From positions 1 to 64,000 of the forward strand of contig JAKCPI010002905.1 in assembly GCA_023213315.1 (NCBI GenBank): a stretch of DNA of 64,000 nt, read 5' to 3'. Positions 32,351 through 42,021 of the stretch are shown one piece after another (the stretch's first letter is position 1; every line of letters begins with the position of its first letter). The position numbers and the translations under genes are program-made. Source of the stretch: Euborellia annulipes (taxonomy: Eukaryota; Arthropoda; Insecta; Dermaptera; Anisolabididae). The notes under the pieces are model-generated. The model saw only the letters and a program-made list of their open reading frames with translations. It had not been told where the DNA came from and made no database searches.

Positions 32351-33221
32351 TGATGTGTGGTTTAAGTGTGGGAAAAAAATGATGTAAAAAAAGTCAGTAA
32401 TTTGTGTTAAATATTATTTAAATTGAATTTTCTCTTATAAAAATAAAAGAATGTGTTCTCTTTGTGTTTTGGTGTAAAAGCTGTCAGATGAAACAGTTCG
32501 ATTTCATTATTTTCCAAAAAAAAGAAGATAGTGAAAATTATAAATAATTTGTAGAAGAATCAATCTATCAGATTTAGAAGCTTTTTTATTTTTGCTCTAT
32601 CTTCTTGTTTTTCTCTAAAACAATTGTGGTCGAGCAAAGGGTCTCATATCGTATTTTTTTAAGAGTGATTTATGTGGTGCGTGACATTTTCTAAATTATT
32701 TTTGTAGTACAAAAAAAAATTTTAATTTTATATTTAATTAGTATAATTTTTTAGTTAATTTATCATGTAATTATCTTGTATTTATTATTACAATAAAATA
32801 TTTCAAACATTTTGGTAACATCATATCAGATATCATAAATAGTGTTACAGAATAAAAGTACACCCCAAATGTGTTGCAGTCTTCCTAATCCACCTTATAC
32901 GAGCATCCATCCCAATTGTTATTATTATTATAAAATTTGATCATTTATTTCATGAAATTCTTCTCGTAAACTTGTTGTTTGTAAACAGAAAGAAGAATTT
33001 GGTCTGTCATTGAAACTGTCATTACTATTACTCACTTTAAAACATGAAGGATAATAATAATTTAAAAATAAAATTTTATTAGTAAGTGTGGAGAAGAAAA
33101 AAATTTTATATTTAATTAATTTTTAAAAATATTTATATAATAATTAAATTATAAGTTATAATCCCAATAGGGTCCTGTCTATAGACACGAGAAGCTGATG
33201 GAAAAAAAAATTACTCTAGAT
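32351..33221. other. AT-rich stretch
   Basis: No gene, RNA gene or repeat family recognised. Confidence 0.4.
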
Positions 33222-33436
33222 TAATAAGAGAATTAAATTCACAAGGTTTTCTGTTTCAATAATATATTAATTTGATATTAACACTTTATACGTATTTCGA
33301 ACAATTGTATCTAGAAGCGAAGTATGTAATTTGCTTCTGAAGATGACACATATGGTGTCGAAATACGTATAAAGTGTTAATATCAAATTAATATATTATT
33401 GAAACAGAAAACCTTGTGAATTTAATTCTCCTATTA
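33222..33436. mobile_element. Foldback with 79-base arms around a hammerhead-like core
   Basis: 33222-33300 and 33358-33436 are reverse complements over 79 bases with a single mismatch. The 57-base loop has AGAAGC / GCTTCT (33312, 33333) and the core CTGAAGATGACAC. Arms this similar imply a recent event. No protein is encoded. Confidence 0.9.
33337..33363 (+). ncRNA. Hammerhead-like core (copy e)
   Basis: CTGAAGA (33337-33343), T, stem GACAC (33345-33349), loop ATATG, stem GTGTC (33355-33359), then GAAA (33360-33363). Five perfect pairs. The next bases form the palindrome ATACGTAT, which could act as a short stem III (or dimerise), with A at the cleavage position. Stem I is not obvious. Family knowledge: hammerheads with tiny stem III occur in Penelope-like retroelements and work as dimers. 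Confidence 0.45.
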
Positions 33437-34540
33437 AAGCATAATGTTTCAACTAGAGCCAACGGTTACCAGTTTAAAATTAATACTCTAGATTAGATTA
33501 ACCCAACTAAATTGGAAACAGAGGTCTACAACATACTAGAGAAGAGAAACTTTTACGCAAAATTCACATAAGAAAAAGTTCATATCTGTTTTCAATGAGT
33601 AGTCAGTCCATTTAGTGAATTTTTTTATTTTCTAAATATTTACTGATTTTTGAGGTATAAATGTGTTGAGTCTAGACAGACATTTTTATTATTCGTGTGT
33701 TATGTGATTGATCACTTATCACTAGCTCAACCATATGCCGTTAGACGGGGCTGTGAGTGCAACGTTTACTCTACAGTACTTTAAAAAGTTTCACTTTCTT
33801 TAAGCTCTCCGCGAAAGTATAAAAATAAAAATTGGGGTGAATTGCGTCCCCTCATACTCATTATATAATGATATGAAGCTGCTCTAAGGGCATGCATGCA
33901 TCGTTTTCCAATTATAAATGTAAACAACCTTCTGTTAGTTGTTACCATTTACGTCCAATTCCACGATCAATATCAATGAATGCGTCACTTCCTGCCTCTT
34001 AAAAGTCCAGTATTATTAATAAAAGCCGTTTATTTATTAAATAGAAGATAGCCAGCTGAGTGGTCGAGGCAGAAGGTGGTAGTGGGGGGTCGGGGGGTTA
34101 GTATTTTTAAAATTCATCTAAATGTTAAGGGGATAGATAGAGTAGCTATGATAAAAATGAATTGATGCTATAAATTCTGCGATAAGAGAGAGAGAGAAAC
34201 GTATCCCCCATGTCTATTCCATCTAGAAATCTTCATTAACAATTTATACTGACCGGAAGTGACGTCACGCAATCAATAGTCAAGTGTTTTAGGCTGCAAT
34301 GCGATAGAATAGAAAAAAATAACAAGAGGGGGAAAGTTTTTTTTTTTTTTTTTTTTTTATTAAATTTTTAATTCAAATGAAAATGACAAATATTGATTAT
34401 ATTAAGCATAAAAATAGCGAGAATATTTTTTTTATCTTTTAAATTTGCAAAGCCAAGTGTAGGCCTTAAATATAAATATGTCGGCAAAGTTTTTCGGCAA
34501 AAGATTCATTTTCCCACCATCCGATAGTTTTATTTCAAAA
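33437..34540. other. Unassigned sequence
   Basis: Mixed AT-rich sequence; ACCGGAAGTGACGTCACGCA near 34252 includes an ETS-like CCGGAAGT and a CRE-like TGACGTCA side by side, a possible regulatory site. A long poly-T lies at 34340-34360. No gene. Confidence 0.4.
34252..34271. promoter_or_regulatory. Adjacent ETS-like and CRE-like motifs
   Basis: CCGGAAGT is followed immediately by the full palindromic CRE TGACGTCA. Such pairs occur in animal promoters, but no transcript is visible here; the chance of random occurrence in 64 kb is not negligible. Confidence 0.25.
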
Positions 34541-35100
34541 AAAAATCTGGTGTGACTGGTCGCAAAGCACACAACTTTCTCTTACCCTTCGGTGTACTGT
34601 ACTTGTCACACCAGATTTTTTGTGTCGAGATATATTTAGTTGCCCTTAGCAAACTTGACCAAGCGATTCATAGATGGCTGGCGCTCAGCTACGAATGCTT
34701 CCACATCAGTAAAGTGTACTTCAAACAATTTTTCACGAAAAATTTCATTGATATACTTTTTAAAAGAGCATCAAAAAAATATTTGATTTATGAATTTTAA
34801 TCAAAATCGTTGGAGCGAATTTTGAGGAAATCGCAAAAAAAACTGAAAAAGTACATCAGTAAAGTACTAGTACTTTTTGGCCGATTTTGTTCAAACGTTT
34901 ATTTTCACCCCTTGGGAGGAGGGTGCATAACACAAATAAAATTTCAACCTCCTAGCTCTTTTAGTTTCTGAGATATTTTGTTCCCCAGACAGACCGATTT
35001 GCGGGAATCACTTTTTTGGGCTCAGGGGATCTCAAAATCTGAACATCGAATTTTTGACATGATCCCAATATTTTCTTCATATAAAGGGTAAGAGAAAGTA
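34541..35100 (-). mobile_element. Hairpin-ended repeat family T, copy 3
   Basis: Minus-oriented: starts AAAAATCTGGTGTGACTGGT and closes CTTGTCACACCAGATTTTTT (34611), contains GTACTAGTACTTT (34863), TTTCAACCTCCTAGCTC, GAATTTTTGACATGATCCCA, and ends GGGTAAGAGAAAGTA at 35100. The distal 5' hairpin is reduced to one arm. Confidence 0.8.
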
Positions 35101-35129
35101 ATAAATGTACTTCATATTATTTATCTTTT

Positions 35130-35440
35130 ATTTAACAAGTAATGTGAGAGGTTATTTTCTTTCTCCCTTCAACCCTGATAGTCAATTAGTTCGAATTATC
35201 GGACCAAGTCTTTTTGAATGGCGATCACGTCGAGGCCAACAGCTTTTATCCATTTTGGAGCCAATCAAGAGGACGATCGCCAATCTAGGTTTCAAATTCG
35301 GAGTGCGAACAAATACGTAAACAAACAACTCAAAAATCAACTCTAGTGTATGATGACTTCATTATTGGCCTGTGACCTGGCCAATTAGCACGTGGGGCTT
35401 TTATTTAAACTCACTTCTCTCTATATTGCATTTGGGTTCC
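35130..35440. other. Candidate conserved non-coding region
   Basis: Non-repetitive, moderate GC: GTCAATTAGTTCGAATTATC, ATGGCGATCACGTCGAGGCC, GACGATCGCCAATCTAGG, GGCCAATTAGCACGTGGGG (E-box CACGTG). A 71-codon plus frame (35105-35320) has a protein-like second half, but its start is AT-rich intergenic and there is no acceptor. I prefer a regulatory block; an unrecognised exon cannot be excluded. Confidence 0.35.
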
Positions 35441-35895
35441 AGCTAACAAGATCCGGTGTGGAAATTAGCTTTGGATAGACCGACAGCTATTCATTCATTT
35501 ACTGAATACAAAAAAAAAAAAACAATTTTAGTTTATAAAAAACAATTACGTTTAGGGTTTTGTTTTGGGAATTCGAATAAAGAGCCTTTGGGCTCGGCAA
35601 GCTGGAAAATGAACTTAATCAATACCATTAGCTATTCCCTGGATATCTGTGATCCTCAAACTAATAATAATAATAAGTGCGAAGTATTATTATCATAAAA
35701 ATAATCTCTCAAATGTTTTTAAATATCTGAATTCAAAAGAGCCCCTAAAAAGCAAAAAAAAACTTAATAGGCGTCTGTATTTTAAAGATCTGAATAAATT
35801 CAATTCATAACGAATAAAAAGACTTTGATTCTAATGATAGCCTAAACGGTGACTTTAGTTGAAACATTATAATTACGTAAAAAATTAATCAAAAA
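35441..35895. other. Unassigned sequence
   Basis: Poly-A run at 35509-35522, CCTCAAACTAATAATAATAA near 35653. No gene recognised; the 80-codon frame has no support. Confidence 0.35.
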
Positions 35896-36150
35896 TAAAA
35901 TCTTCTTCTTCTTTCCTCGCCTGATTATTCCTGGGTGCGGGGTCGGTGGAAATAAAGGGGTCGGCGGTTCATGGGTTTTTTTACGACAGGGAAGGAATAG
36001 AATAGGCCGGCCCGTCGCACGGTCTGACGACTGTTGAAAAGAGGAAGGAAGAGACTGACATGCAAAGAATAGGACTGCCAGTCCCAGCTCGGGTAGCTCG
36101 TGGTTGCCATCCACGTGTCCACAAGATGTGGGCCCCTGAGCAATAATCAA
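35896..36150. other. GC-rich island of unknown nature
   Basis: A sharp compositional island (GGTCGGCGGTTCATGGG, GGCCGGCCCGTCGCACGG, CAGCTCGGGTAGCTCGTGG) ends in AAAATAAAATAAAATAAA. Minus-strand frames of 72 and 102 codons overlap without a recognisable domain. The A-rich repeat on its right edge suggests an inserted element, perhaps a retroposed fragment; undetermined. Confidence 0.35.
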
Positions 36151-36230
36151 AAATAAAATAAAATAAATTATTTAGAAAAATATTTTGGAACATTTTTTAA
36201 TTTGTTTATTTATTGTTATAAATACAATAC

Positions 36231-36665
36231 TTGGTACAAATGACGCCTTAAGTGCCTGATGTGCTCGAGCCTTGAGCTTAGGCAACCAAAATGTTTAGCC
36301 GTCGGAAGTGTTGTCTTAAAAGTAGCTTTTCCCCGTAAATTATATTTAAAAAATCTAACTTTGACTTGGTCTTTATTTAATGACAAGAAAACTTTTACAC
36401 AATTTTAGGGCCTACCCTTCAACATTTTGAGGAGTTTTGTTGACACCCTTCAGCCCTGAAAATGGTCTTTTATCTGGCCGAAAAGTCGGCTTAAAGCCTT
36501 AATAAAGGAAATAAATCTAGCTGCAATTGCTCTTTTCTTCTTTCCTTACTAGACAGCTATCCACCACCAGATTATTTATTTATTTTTAAAATATTGTTTC
36601 AATTGACTAAGCTCAAGGCTACACTCTTGAGGACATCAGGCACTTGTGGTGCTGACTGTACATAT
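36231..36665. mobile_element. Foldback built from repeat R with a decayed core
   Basis: Left GTGCCTGATGTGCTCGAGCC + TTGAGCTTAGGCAAC (36251-36288) is inverted at the right (TAAGCTCAAGGCTACACTC ... AGGACATCAGGCACTTG, 36608-36646). Near the middle, CTGAAAATGGTC ... GGCCGAAAAG (36456-36484) resembles a hammerhead core but has A where G8 should be. Flanking AATAAAGGAAATAAATC parallels other copies. Confidence 0.5.
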
Positions 36666-36691
36666 TTCGACACTCAACTTGACATCATCAG
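36665..36691 (-). ncRNA. Hammerhead-like half-site (copy f, left)
   Basis: Minus strand: CTGATGA (36691-36685), 16 bases with poor pairing, then GAAA (36668-36665) and TATG. It faces the plus-strand copy at 36991 as an inverted pair, with an insertion between. Confidence 0.3.
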
Positions 36692-36698
36692 AAGATGG

Positions 36699-36936
36699 CC
36701 TGCAGACAGAGGGGGGCAGGGGGGCTAATCCCCGGTGCCCGGTCCCTCCGAGGGGCCCCGGACCTGATGCGCACCAACCGTAAAATTCTAATAAATAAAT
36801 AATTTACATGGTTAAAATTTCTATTAAAAAAAATAATTTTCATGAAATTTTTTCCTTAGGCAAATCTTAAAATTATAAGTGTGGCGGGCCTTATTATTAT
36901 GCAGCCCCGGGGCCCGTCAAGTCTGTCTGCGGTCCT
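36699..36936. mobile_element. hAT-like miniature element
   Basis: GCCTGCAGACAGAGG start and GTCTGTCTGCGGTCCTG end are inverted, with GGGGCCCCGG-like GC-rich subtermini on both sides (36750-36765, 36905-36915). It sits between two inverted hammerhead-like half-sites, so it inserted into a foldback. A clean 8-bp duplication was not seen. Confidence 0.6.
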
Positions 36937-36990
36937 GATCATAAGTAATCAAAGAATTATGAGAGATACTTTTATTATTTTTTATTACTT

Positions 36991-37018
36991 TTGAAGATGA
37001 CCCCGTTGTGCGTCGAAA
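36991..37018 (+). ncRNA. Hammerhead-like half-site (copy f, right)
   Basis: TTGAAGA (one mismatch to CTGANGA), T, GAC, ten-base loop, GTC, GAAA (37015-37018) followed by TATAAATCAAG. Three-pair stem II. Confidence 0.3.
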
Positions 37019-37079
37019 TATAAATCAAGTATTTATACCAATAAATAAAAAGGCAAATCAAAACATAGCACCAAGTGTT

Positions 37080-37540
37080 TTTTTATATATTTTTTTTTTA
37101 TATTGAATAATTTATTATAGAGAAAGTTTTGTAATCGAAAAAATTGTTGGGTTTTGTTTTCTTGCCCCGAAAAACCATTTTGGGTTTGGGTGGGGGGGGG
37201 GGGGGGGGGGGGATTTTAAAAACAAAAAAAGTAGGAGGATGAAATTTTTTCTAATAATTTTTTTATAAAAAAATTGGTTTTTTTTTAATTTTTTTTTTTT
37301 TAAAAATTTATTAAAAAAAAAAAAAAAATTTTTTATCTACACTACACATTGTAAAATAGTAAATTAAAATAAATTTCAAAACGTCTTTTATTATAATCTC
37401 CATTCTTTTGCAATTGAATCTTTCTATTTTGAAGTTATTTATTAAAAGGTATCGTAATTAATAGAAGATATAAAAGGGAAAAAATGTAGAGAGAAGATAG
37501 ATAAATAAGGTAAGTGAAAATTAAAAAAAAAAAGTTGGCA
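37080..37540. other. Low-complexity tract with 21-base poly-G
   Basis: GGGTTTGGGTGGGG leads into a G run to 37212, followed by long A- and T-runs to 37330. No gene. Could be a sequencing/assembly-sensitive region. Confidence 0.6.
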
Positions 37541-37544
37541 ATTA

Positions 37545-37680
37545 AATGGTAGCCATTAGATGACATCCCCTTTTTCGAGTTGTAATGGGCTAATGGCGAA
37601 ATGGGACTCCTTTGACAAGGCTTTTATTGAGGGAAGAGAAGACGGGGAGGGGGGGGGGGGGGGGGGGTCATTCAGATAAT
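37545..37680. other. Candidate conserved block next to a 19-base poly-G
   Basis: GTTGTAATGGGCTAATGGCG, ACTCCTTTGACAAGGCTTTT + ATTGAGGG are unique, with Hox/Cdx-like CTTTTATTG. Poly-G spans 37649-37667. Confidence 0.3.
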
Positions 37681-37756
37681 GTATCAAAAATTCCACTCAA
37701 GGCCTCTCAAAGGCGCTTGCAAATGAGATTTAAAGACCGTTTACATAAAGATTAGT

Positions 37757-37779
37757 CAAAGAGAGAGAGAGAGAGAGAG
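37757..37779. repeat. (GA)n microsatellite
   Basis: About ten GA units. The surrounding 37680-38110 is AT-rich with no recognised gene. Confidence 0.8.
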
Positions 37780-38111
37780 GAACAGCTAATTTAACGGTGT
37801 ATTATCTAATAGAGTTTAATGGATTTATTTTCCAAAAAAAAAAATCTCAATGAAATTTTTTCTCTTTTGTTTTTGAGATGTGGTAGATATTTATATTTAT
37901 ACATATTCATTTAAAGTAAAACATTTTTTAGTTCTTTTTCTTTCTGTCTTCTCAATGAGTTCAGTTCAGATAACAATATATTTTAGTATTAATAAAACTA
38001 AATTTTTAAAAATAAAAAAATATGGCGTGACTAAACATGCACAGCTATTTTTTTTACTCACAAGTCAGTAAATATTATTTAAATTAATTGCTGATCCATA
38101 GAATTTAAATA

Positions 38112-38190
38112 CAATTTTACTTTCTCTTGCTTATACAGGGTTTATTAATTTTTACGTTTATTAATACGTAATATTTAGAAAGTATCCTTT
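38112..38190. mobile_element. Diverged family T-like terminal hairpin
   Basis: TTTACTTTCTCTTGCTTATA ... TAGAAAGTA, with a nested hairpin ATTTTTACGTTTATTAATAC. Only a terminal motif is recognisable. Confidence 0.35.
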
Positions 38191-38224
38191 CTAAAAATAA
38201 GCAGATAGTTAAAATATCAATACA

Positions 38225-38478
38225 TATTTAGAAATATTAAGTTTCAGCTCACCAAAGGTGATTTACTGGTGCATAATACGGCTAAAATTTTAGAAAATTC
38301 GAATTTTTTCAATTTTTTTTACCTTTGGCCTTTGGATACCCATAATATAATTTTTTCACATCCCTGAATCCAAATTACATATATTTCCGATATTCTATAC
38401 TTCTTTAGATTTCCAATAATCATTCATTCGTGCATATCTGTTCATTATAACGAAATTATGCAATATAGTTAAAAAATA
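38225..38478 (+). repeat. Dispersed repeat V (TTAAGTTTCAGCTCA)
   Basis: ATTAAGTTTCAGCTCACC, ATAATACGGCTAAAATTTTA, TTGGATACCCATAATATAAT, ATCCCTGAATCCAAATT, CCGATATTCTATACTTCTTT, AATCATTCATTCGTGCATAT, TTATAACGAAATTATG. The same order is found at 57108-57340, and inverted at 57425-57590. Confidence 0.75.
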
Positions 38479-38640
38479 AATATAAATAGTTTTATAAGAA
38501 TATAACTTTTTTTTTTTTAATAATTAACAAATTAAAACAGTTCTAAAACAAAAAAAATAGTTAACAAAACACATAGTTATAAAAACTTAAAACACTGGCA
38601 AAAGAAAAAAATTATTGTATATGAAAAGTTAACTTATTGC

Positions 38641-38900
38641 TAGTGGCGTAGCGAGCTTAACTCGCGCCCGGGGCACAATGCCTTTTTAGTGCCTCCCCCC
38701 TCATTCGAAAACCATATATTATATGTAAAATATATAAAATATAAAATTAATAAATAAATAAAGTCATAGGCTCAAGCTAGGCTTTAAATTTAAGACAAAA
38801 TTATCCAGCAATTTTTTGTTTTGCGGACCATTTGGCGCCCCTTTGTGAGTAGCGCCCGGGGCATGATGTCCCCCCTTGTCCACCCCTCGCTACGCCACTG
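38641..38900. mobile_element. hAT-like miniature element with target duplication
   Basis: TAGTGGCGTAGCGAG and CTCGCTACGCCACTG are inverted termini. CTTATTG occurs at 38633-38639 and 38901-38907 (7-8 bp duplication depending on the assignment of one base). Interior GCGCCCGGGGCACAATGCC and CGCCCGGGGCATGATGTCCC are inverted-like subtermini. Related copy at 20215. Confidence 0.8.
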
Positions 38901-39245
38901 CTTATTGAATGAAATTTTGGAAAATTTCACCTTAAAATCTGCTTAATAATAACATCAATTCATTTTCGAATTGGACTATTAATGAATGAATGAAGTGAAT
39001 TGAAAATCAAGTTGAATATAACTCACAAATAGAATGGCTCGGGGTGGTCATAATTATTTTCGTTGATCGCTTGCGCCTAGTAGGGGGGCAAGCAAAAAGG
39101 TGAGGGAGTAAGTTAATTAATTAAAAGAACAAAATTAGTATCCCAAGTCAAAAGAGAGAAAGAGAGCGAGAGATAATTCTCTTAAAAGAAAATCAAATGT
39201 TACAAATCAACCAAGTTGGAAAAATTATTACTTTTAATTAAAAAA

Positions 39246-39362
39246 CATCTGGTGTGAGTGAGTCACTCCACACCACAAACTTTCTTTTAATTTCGGTATT
39301 TGAAAGATGTATGATGTGATGCTGTCACACCAGATTTTTGTTTGTTTCCTGATATATTTAAT
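39246..39362. mobile_element. Family T 3' hairpin, diverged solo copy
   Basis: AACATCTGGTGTGAGTGAG ... GCTGTCACACCAGATTTTTG, with AACTTTCTTTTAATTTCGG inside and CCTGATATATTTAATTACCG downstream. Only the hairpin end and about 30 adjacent bases remain. Confidence 0.6.
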
Positions 39363-39512
39363 TACCGATAGTAGGCCTATATTAAAACTCAAAGGGTAAA
39401 ATTTATAATCAGAGAAAAATATTTATATTTGCAAAAATAAACTTCAACAAATATGAATTTTTATTTATAAAGTAAGCCTAAATAAAGTAAAAGTATTTTT
39501 AAAGAAATGAAG

Positions 39513-39660
39513 AAATAAAAAGAATAGCAGCTATTGAGGATTTCGACCCACACTAGGCTGACGTTTCGGTCCTGAAGATGGTCTTAATCAAGACCGAAAC
39601 CTCAGCCTAATGGGCCTTAATAAATAAAATAATTAATAGCTGCTATTCTTTTTATTTTCC
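39513..39660. mobile_element. Foldback with the strongest hammerhead-like core
   Basis: AAATAAAAAGAATAGCAGCT (39514) is inverted at AGCTGCTATTCTTTTTATTT (ending 39657). Inner arms GGCTGACGTTTCGGTC and GACCGAAACCTCAGCC flank CTGAAGA. The transcript can fold either as a long hairpin or with the core, because the GACCGAAA block is used by both. Confidence 0.8.
39572..39600 (+). ncRNA. Hammerhead-like core (copy g)
   Basis: CTGAAGA (39572-39578), T, stem GGTCTT (39580-39585), tetraloop AATC, stem AAGACC (39590-39595), GAAAC (39596-39600). Six perfect pairs precisely between the two invariant blocks. This is the canonical CUGANGA - stem II - GAAA layout. Stem III would have to be formed by the CTC that follows or by another molecule; stem I is not obvious. 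Confidence 0.5.
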
Positions 39661-39716
39661 CTTACAAGCTATCCCAGCTATAAAATCTGCATCATTCAAT
39701 AAAATATATTTTATAT

Positions 39717-40349
39717 AAAAAATCTGGTGTGACTGGCGCACAGCATACCACTTTCTTTTACCCTTCGGCAAGAGAAAGTTGTGTACTGTGTTTGTGTCGA
39801 GATATATTTAGTTTCCGCCGATATATTAAAACTCAAGATGTAATAAAATTTTTAAGTATGGGAAAATATTTATATTTTGTTACCATGGCAACCATTTCTC
39901 CTATCTTTTCTATGGAGTACAAGAGTAAAGTGGTCTTCAGAAGATTTCAATCGTAAAATGAGAATATACATTTCAAAGAGCATCTAAAAAATAATTTATT
40001 TATGAATTTTAATCAAAATCGCTTGAGCGAATTTTAAGAAAATCGAAAAAAGCTGAAAAAGTACATCAGTAAAGTACTAGTACTCTTTGGCCAATTGAAA
40101 AGCTTATTTTTCCGGTCCCGGGGGGTGTTTAACTTAAATATAAAATTTCAACCTCGTAGCTCAATTCCTTCATGCTTAAAATTGAACACACCACCCACCC
40201 ACAGACAGACCATGTCGCGAAAACCACTTTTTTGGATTCAGGGGACCTCAAAACGTGTATATCCATCAAAATCTCGACATCGAATTTTTGACATGAATCC
40301 AATACTTTCACTCTCTATATATTAGCATATATAGAGGTAAGAGAAAGTA
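39717..40349 (-). mobile_element. Hairpin-ended repeat family T, complete copy 4
   Basis: Minus-oriented, from AAAAAATCTGGTGTGACTGG to GGTAAGAGAAAGTA (40336-40349). It includes ACCATGGCAACCATTTCTCC, AGTGGTCTTCAGAAGATTTC, GTACTAGTACT (40075), GGTCCCGGGGGGTGTTTAAC, AAATCTCGACATCGAATTTT + TGACATGAATCC, and a 5' hairpin TACTTTC...CATATATAGAGGTAAG. The 3' hairpin is asymmetric: the closing CACACCAG is lost. Confidence 0.8.
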
Positions 40350-41224
40350 ATAAAAAACAATTATTTTAGAAAAATTGGCCTTTGGGACTAAAATATATCA
40401 AAAGTGTCAAAAACTGAAAAATCACAATCCTCCACTTTTATAGGCTACTATTAGTTAGTATAATTACAACTGGACTTTAGCTGGGTCTTCTTCTGGGGCA
40501 TACATGCATCTTTTTCACAAGCTATTGAGCCCTTAATTCAAGTTTGGCGTAGGACGATTTTATTGCGTTGACGCTAATGGGTTCGCGCACTCATAACCCT
40601 GCGCTAATGGACAAGGGATGTTTCATATATTTAACAAGAGAAAGGGGAAGGGGGTGGACCTCACCCCCGGGGGGTTCTCACGAAAGCCACCTGCCACTAT
40701 TTTTATTAATATTATTCGTCTCTTTCACTTCAAAGAATTTATTTAAACATGAATTTTCTATTTTTGTTATTTTCCAAGCGATCCCCGTAGGCTAACATCG
40801 TAACTACCCCTTTGAATATACAAAAGTCAATGATCCTTTCCTTTATTTGCTTATTTAACGGAAATTTTTTTTTTTTTTTTTCATCTTTCTCTTGTTAAAA
40901 AAAAAGAACCTGTTGCTCTTTTTATTTTTAATAGAATTAAAATTATTTAACTGAAAAATATTTAATAAAGGTTTTTAGAAAGAGAGAGAAAATGGGATTT
41001 TGATTGTAAAAAAAAAATCTTGGTTAATAGAATTATTTGCATATTTTATTTTAATTTTAATCTTTTTTTTTTTTGTTTAATTGAAAAATCACTTTGTAAA
41101 ATATAATAATTGTATAATCTACCGATTCCGATATAGGGATTGAACAGAGAACGAATGTGAATTGTACTGCATCCACAACTCTCTATATATTATTATAATC
41201 TCATTTACATTGTTTTTAGTACTA
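40350..41224. other. Unassigned sequence
   Basis: A block at 40440-40700 is of mixed composition (CATAACCCTGCGCTAATGG, GTGGACCTCACCCCCGGG) without a supported frame. Poly-T runs at 40868 and 41063. No gene recognised. Confidence 0.4.
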
Positions 41225-41395
41225 TGTACAGTCTAGTGCAATAGTATTGCGAATAAGCTCGAGAGTGTAGGCAACCAAAATGCTTAGCCGTCTGAAGTTT
41301 GTCTTATAAAGTAACTTTTCCCCTTCAGTTGCATTAAAAAAAGATGTTTTATTTATTTTAAAAATATTGGTTTAGTTGACTAAGCTGGTAAAATT
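41225..41395. repeat. Copy of repeat R
   Basis: GTGCAATAGTATTGCGAATA, CTCGAGAGTGTAGGCAACCA, AAATGCTTAGCCGTCTGAAG, AAGTAACTTTTCCCC, then TAAAAATATTGGTTTAGTTG + ACTAAGC, combining both arms of the 36231 foldback in compact form. Confidence 0.55.
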
Positions 41396-41480
41396 CGGGT
41401 ACTAGTACTTTACTGATGTATGTTTTTAGTTTTTTCCATTTTTCTCGAAATTCCTTTTAACTATTTCTTTCAAATTTTAA
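41396..41480. mobile_element. Family T internal fragment
   Basis: GGGTACTAGTACTTTACTGA + TGTATGTTTTTAGTTTTTTC. A second short piece, TTACTAGTACTTTACTGATG, is at 41953-41975. The two pieces flank the element at 41499-41894, so that element probably split one family T fragment. Confidence 0.6.
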
Positions 41481-41498
41481 ATATTTAGGCCTACTATC

Positions 41499-41894
41499 AG
41501 GTCTATTCTCTAAAAACATGCGGTAAAATTCAAAATAAACAAATGGGTGTTAAAAAGTAATGTAGAAACAATCAGTGTTAAAAAATGCTATTCTCTAAAC
41601 AGCGACGTTAATATGTTGCTTTCATTTCAAAGCTATCAAAATCATAACCTTACTTTTTAGGTTAAGGACGCCATGTTTAAACACGACGTTAAAATATTAA
41701 AGCCACCTCCTAAACATGACATTAATTTTTAACACTATTTACTAAATATTAACACTTTGGCTTAAAATTTTTGTTTACAGAATAGGTATTTGACTCAAGG
41801 AAGTGATTTTGAATAGCATTTTTTAACGCTTACATTACTTTTTAACACCCATTTGTTTATTTTAAATTTTAACGCGGTTTTAGAGAATTGACCT
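41499..41894. mobile_element. Miniature element with ~66-base inverted ends
   Basis: AGGTCTATTCTCTAAAAACA, GGTAAAATTCAAAATAAACA, AATGGGTGTTAAAAAGTAAT + GTA is inverted at the right end (TACATTACTTTTTAACACCC ... GGTTTTAGAGAATTGACCT). The interior has further AACACTATTTACTAAATATTAAC motifs, quoted in pieces as AACACTATTT and AATATTAACAC. No frame. Confidence 0.75.
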
Positions 41895-42021
41895 GTATGT
41901 GCGGTATACAAAACAAATTACGCTAGGTCTCGTCTTTAGGAGACTTCGAGTAACTTACTAGTACTTTACTGATGTACTTTTTTAGTTTTTATCAAAAGAA
42001 CAATCACCGAGCTCCAGCTAA

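Noticed and set aside
35105..35320. 71-codon frame whose second half looks protein-like
   Set aside because: The start lies in AT-rich sequence right after a family T element, and there is no acceptor or relative. Kept as a candidate regulatory block.
36456..36484. CTGAAAATGGTC...GGCCGAAAAG as a further ribozyme core
   Set aside because: The conserved G of CTGANGA is A; essential in known hammerheads. Treated as a decayed relic within the foldback.
39729..39956. 75-codon frame shared with 31155-31391 on the other strand
   Set aside because: Both are inside family T copies. Frames are not maintained in the other copies, so this is not a conserved protein.
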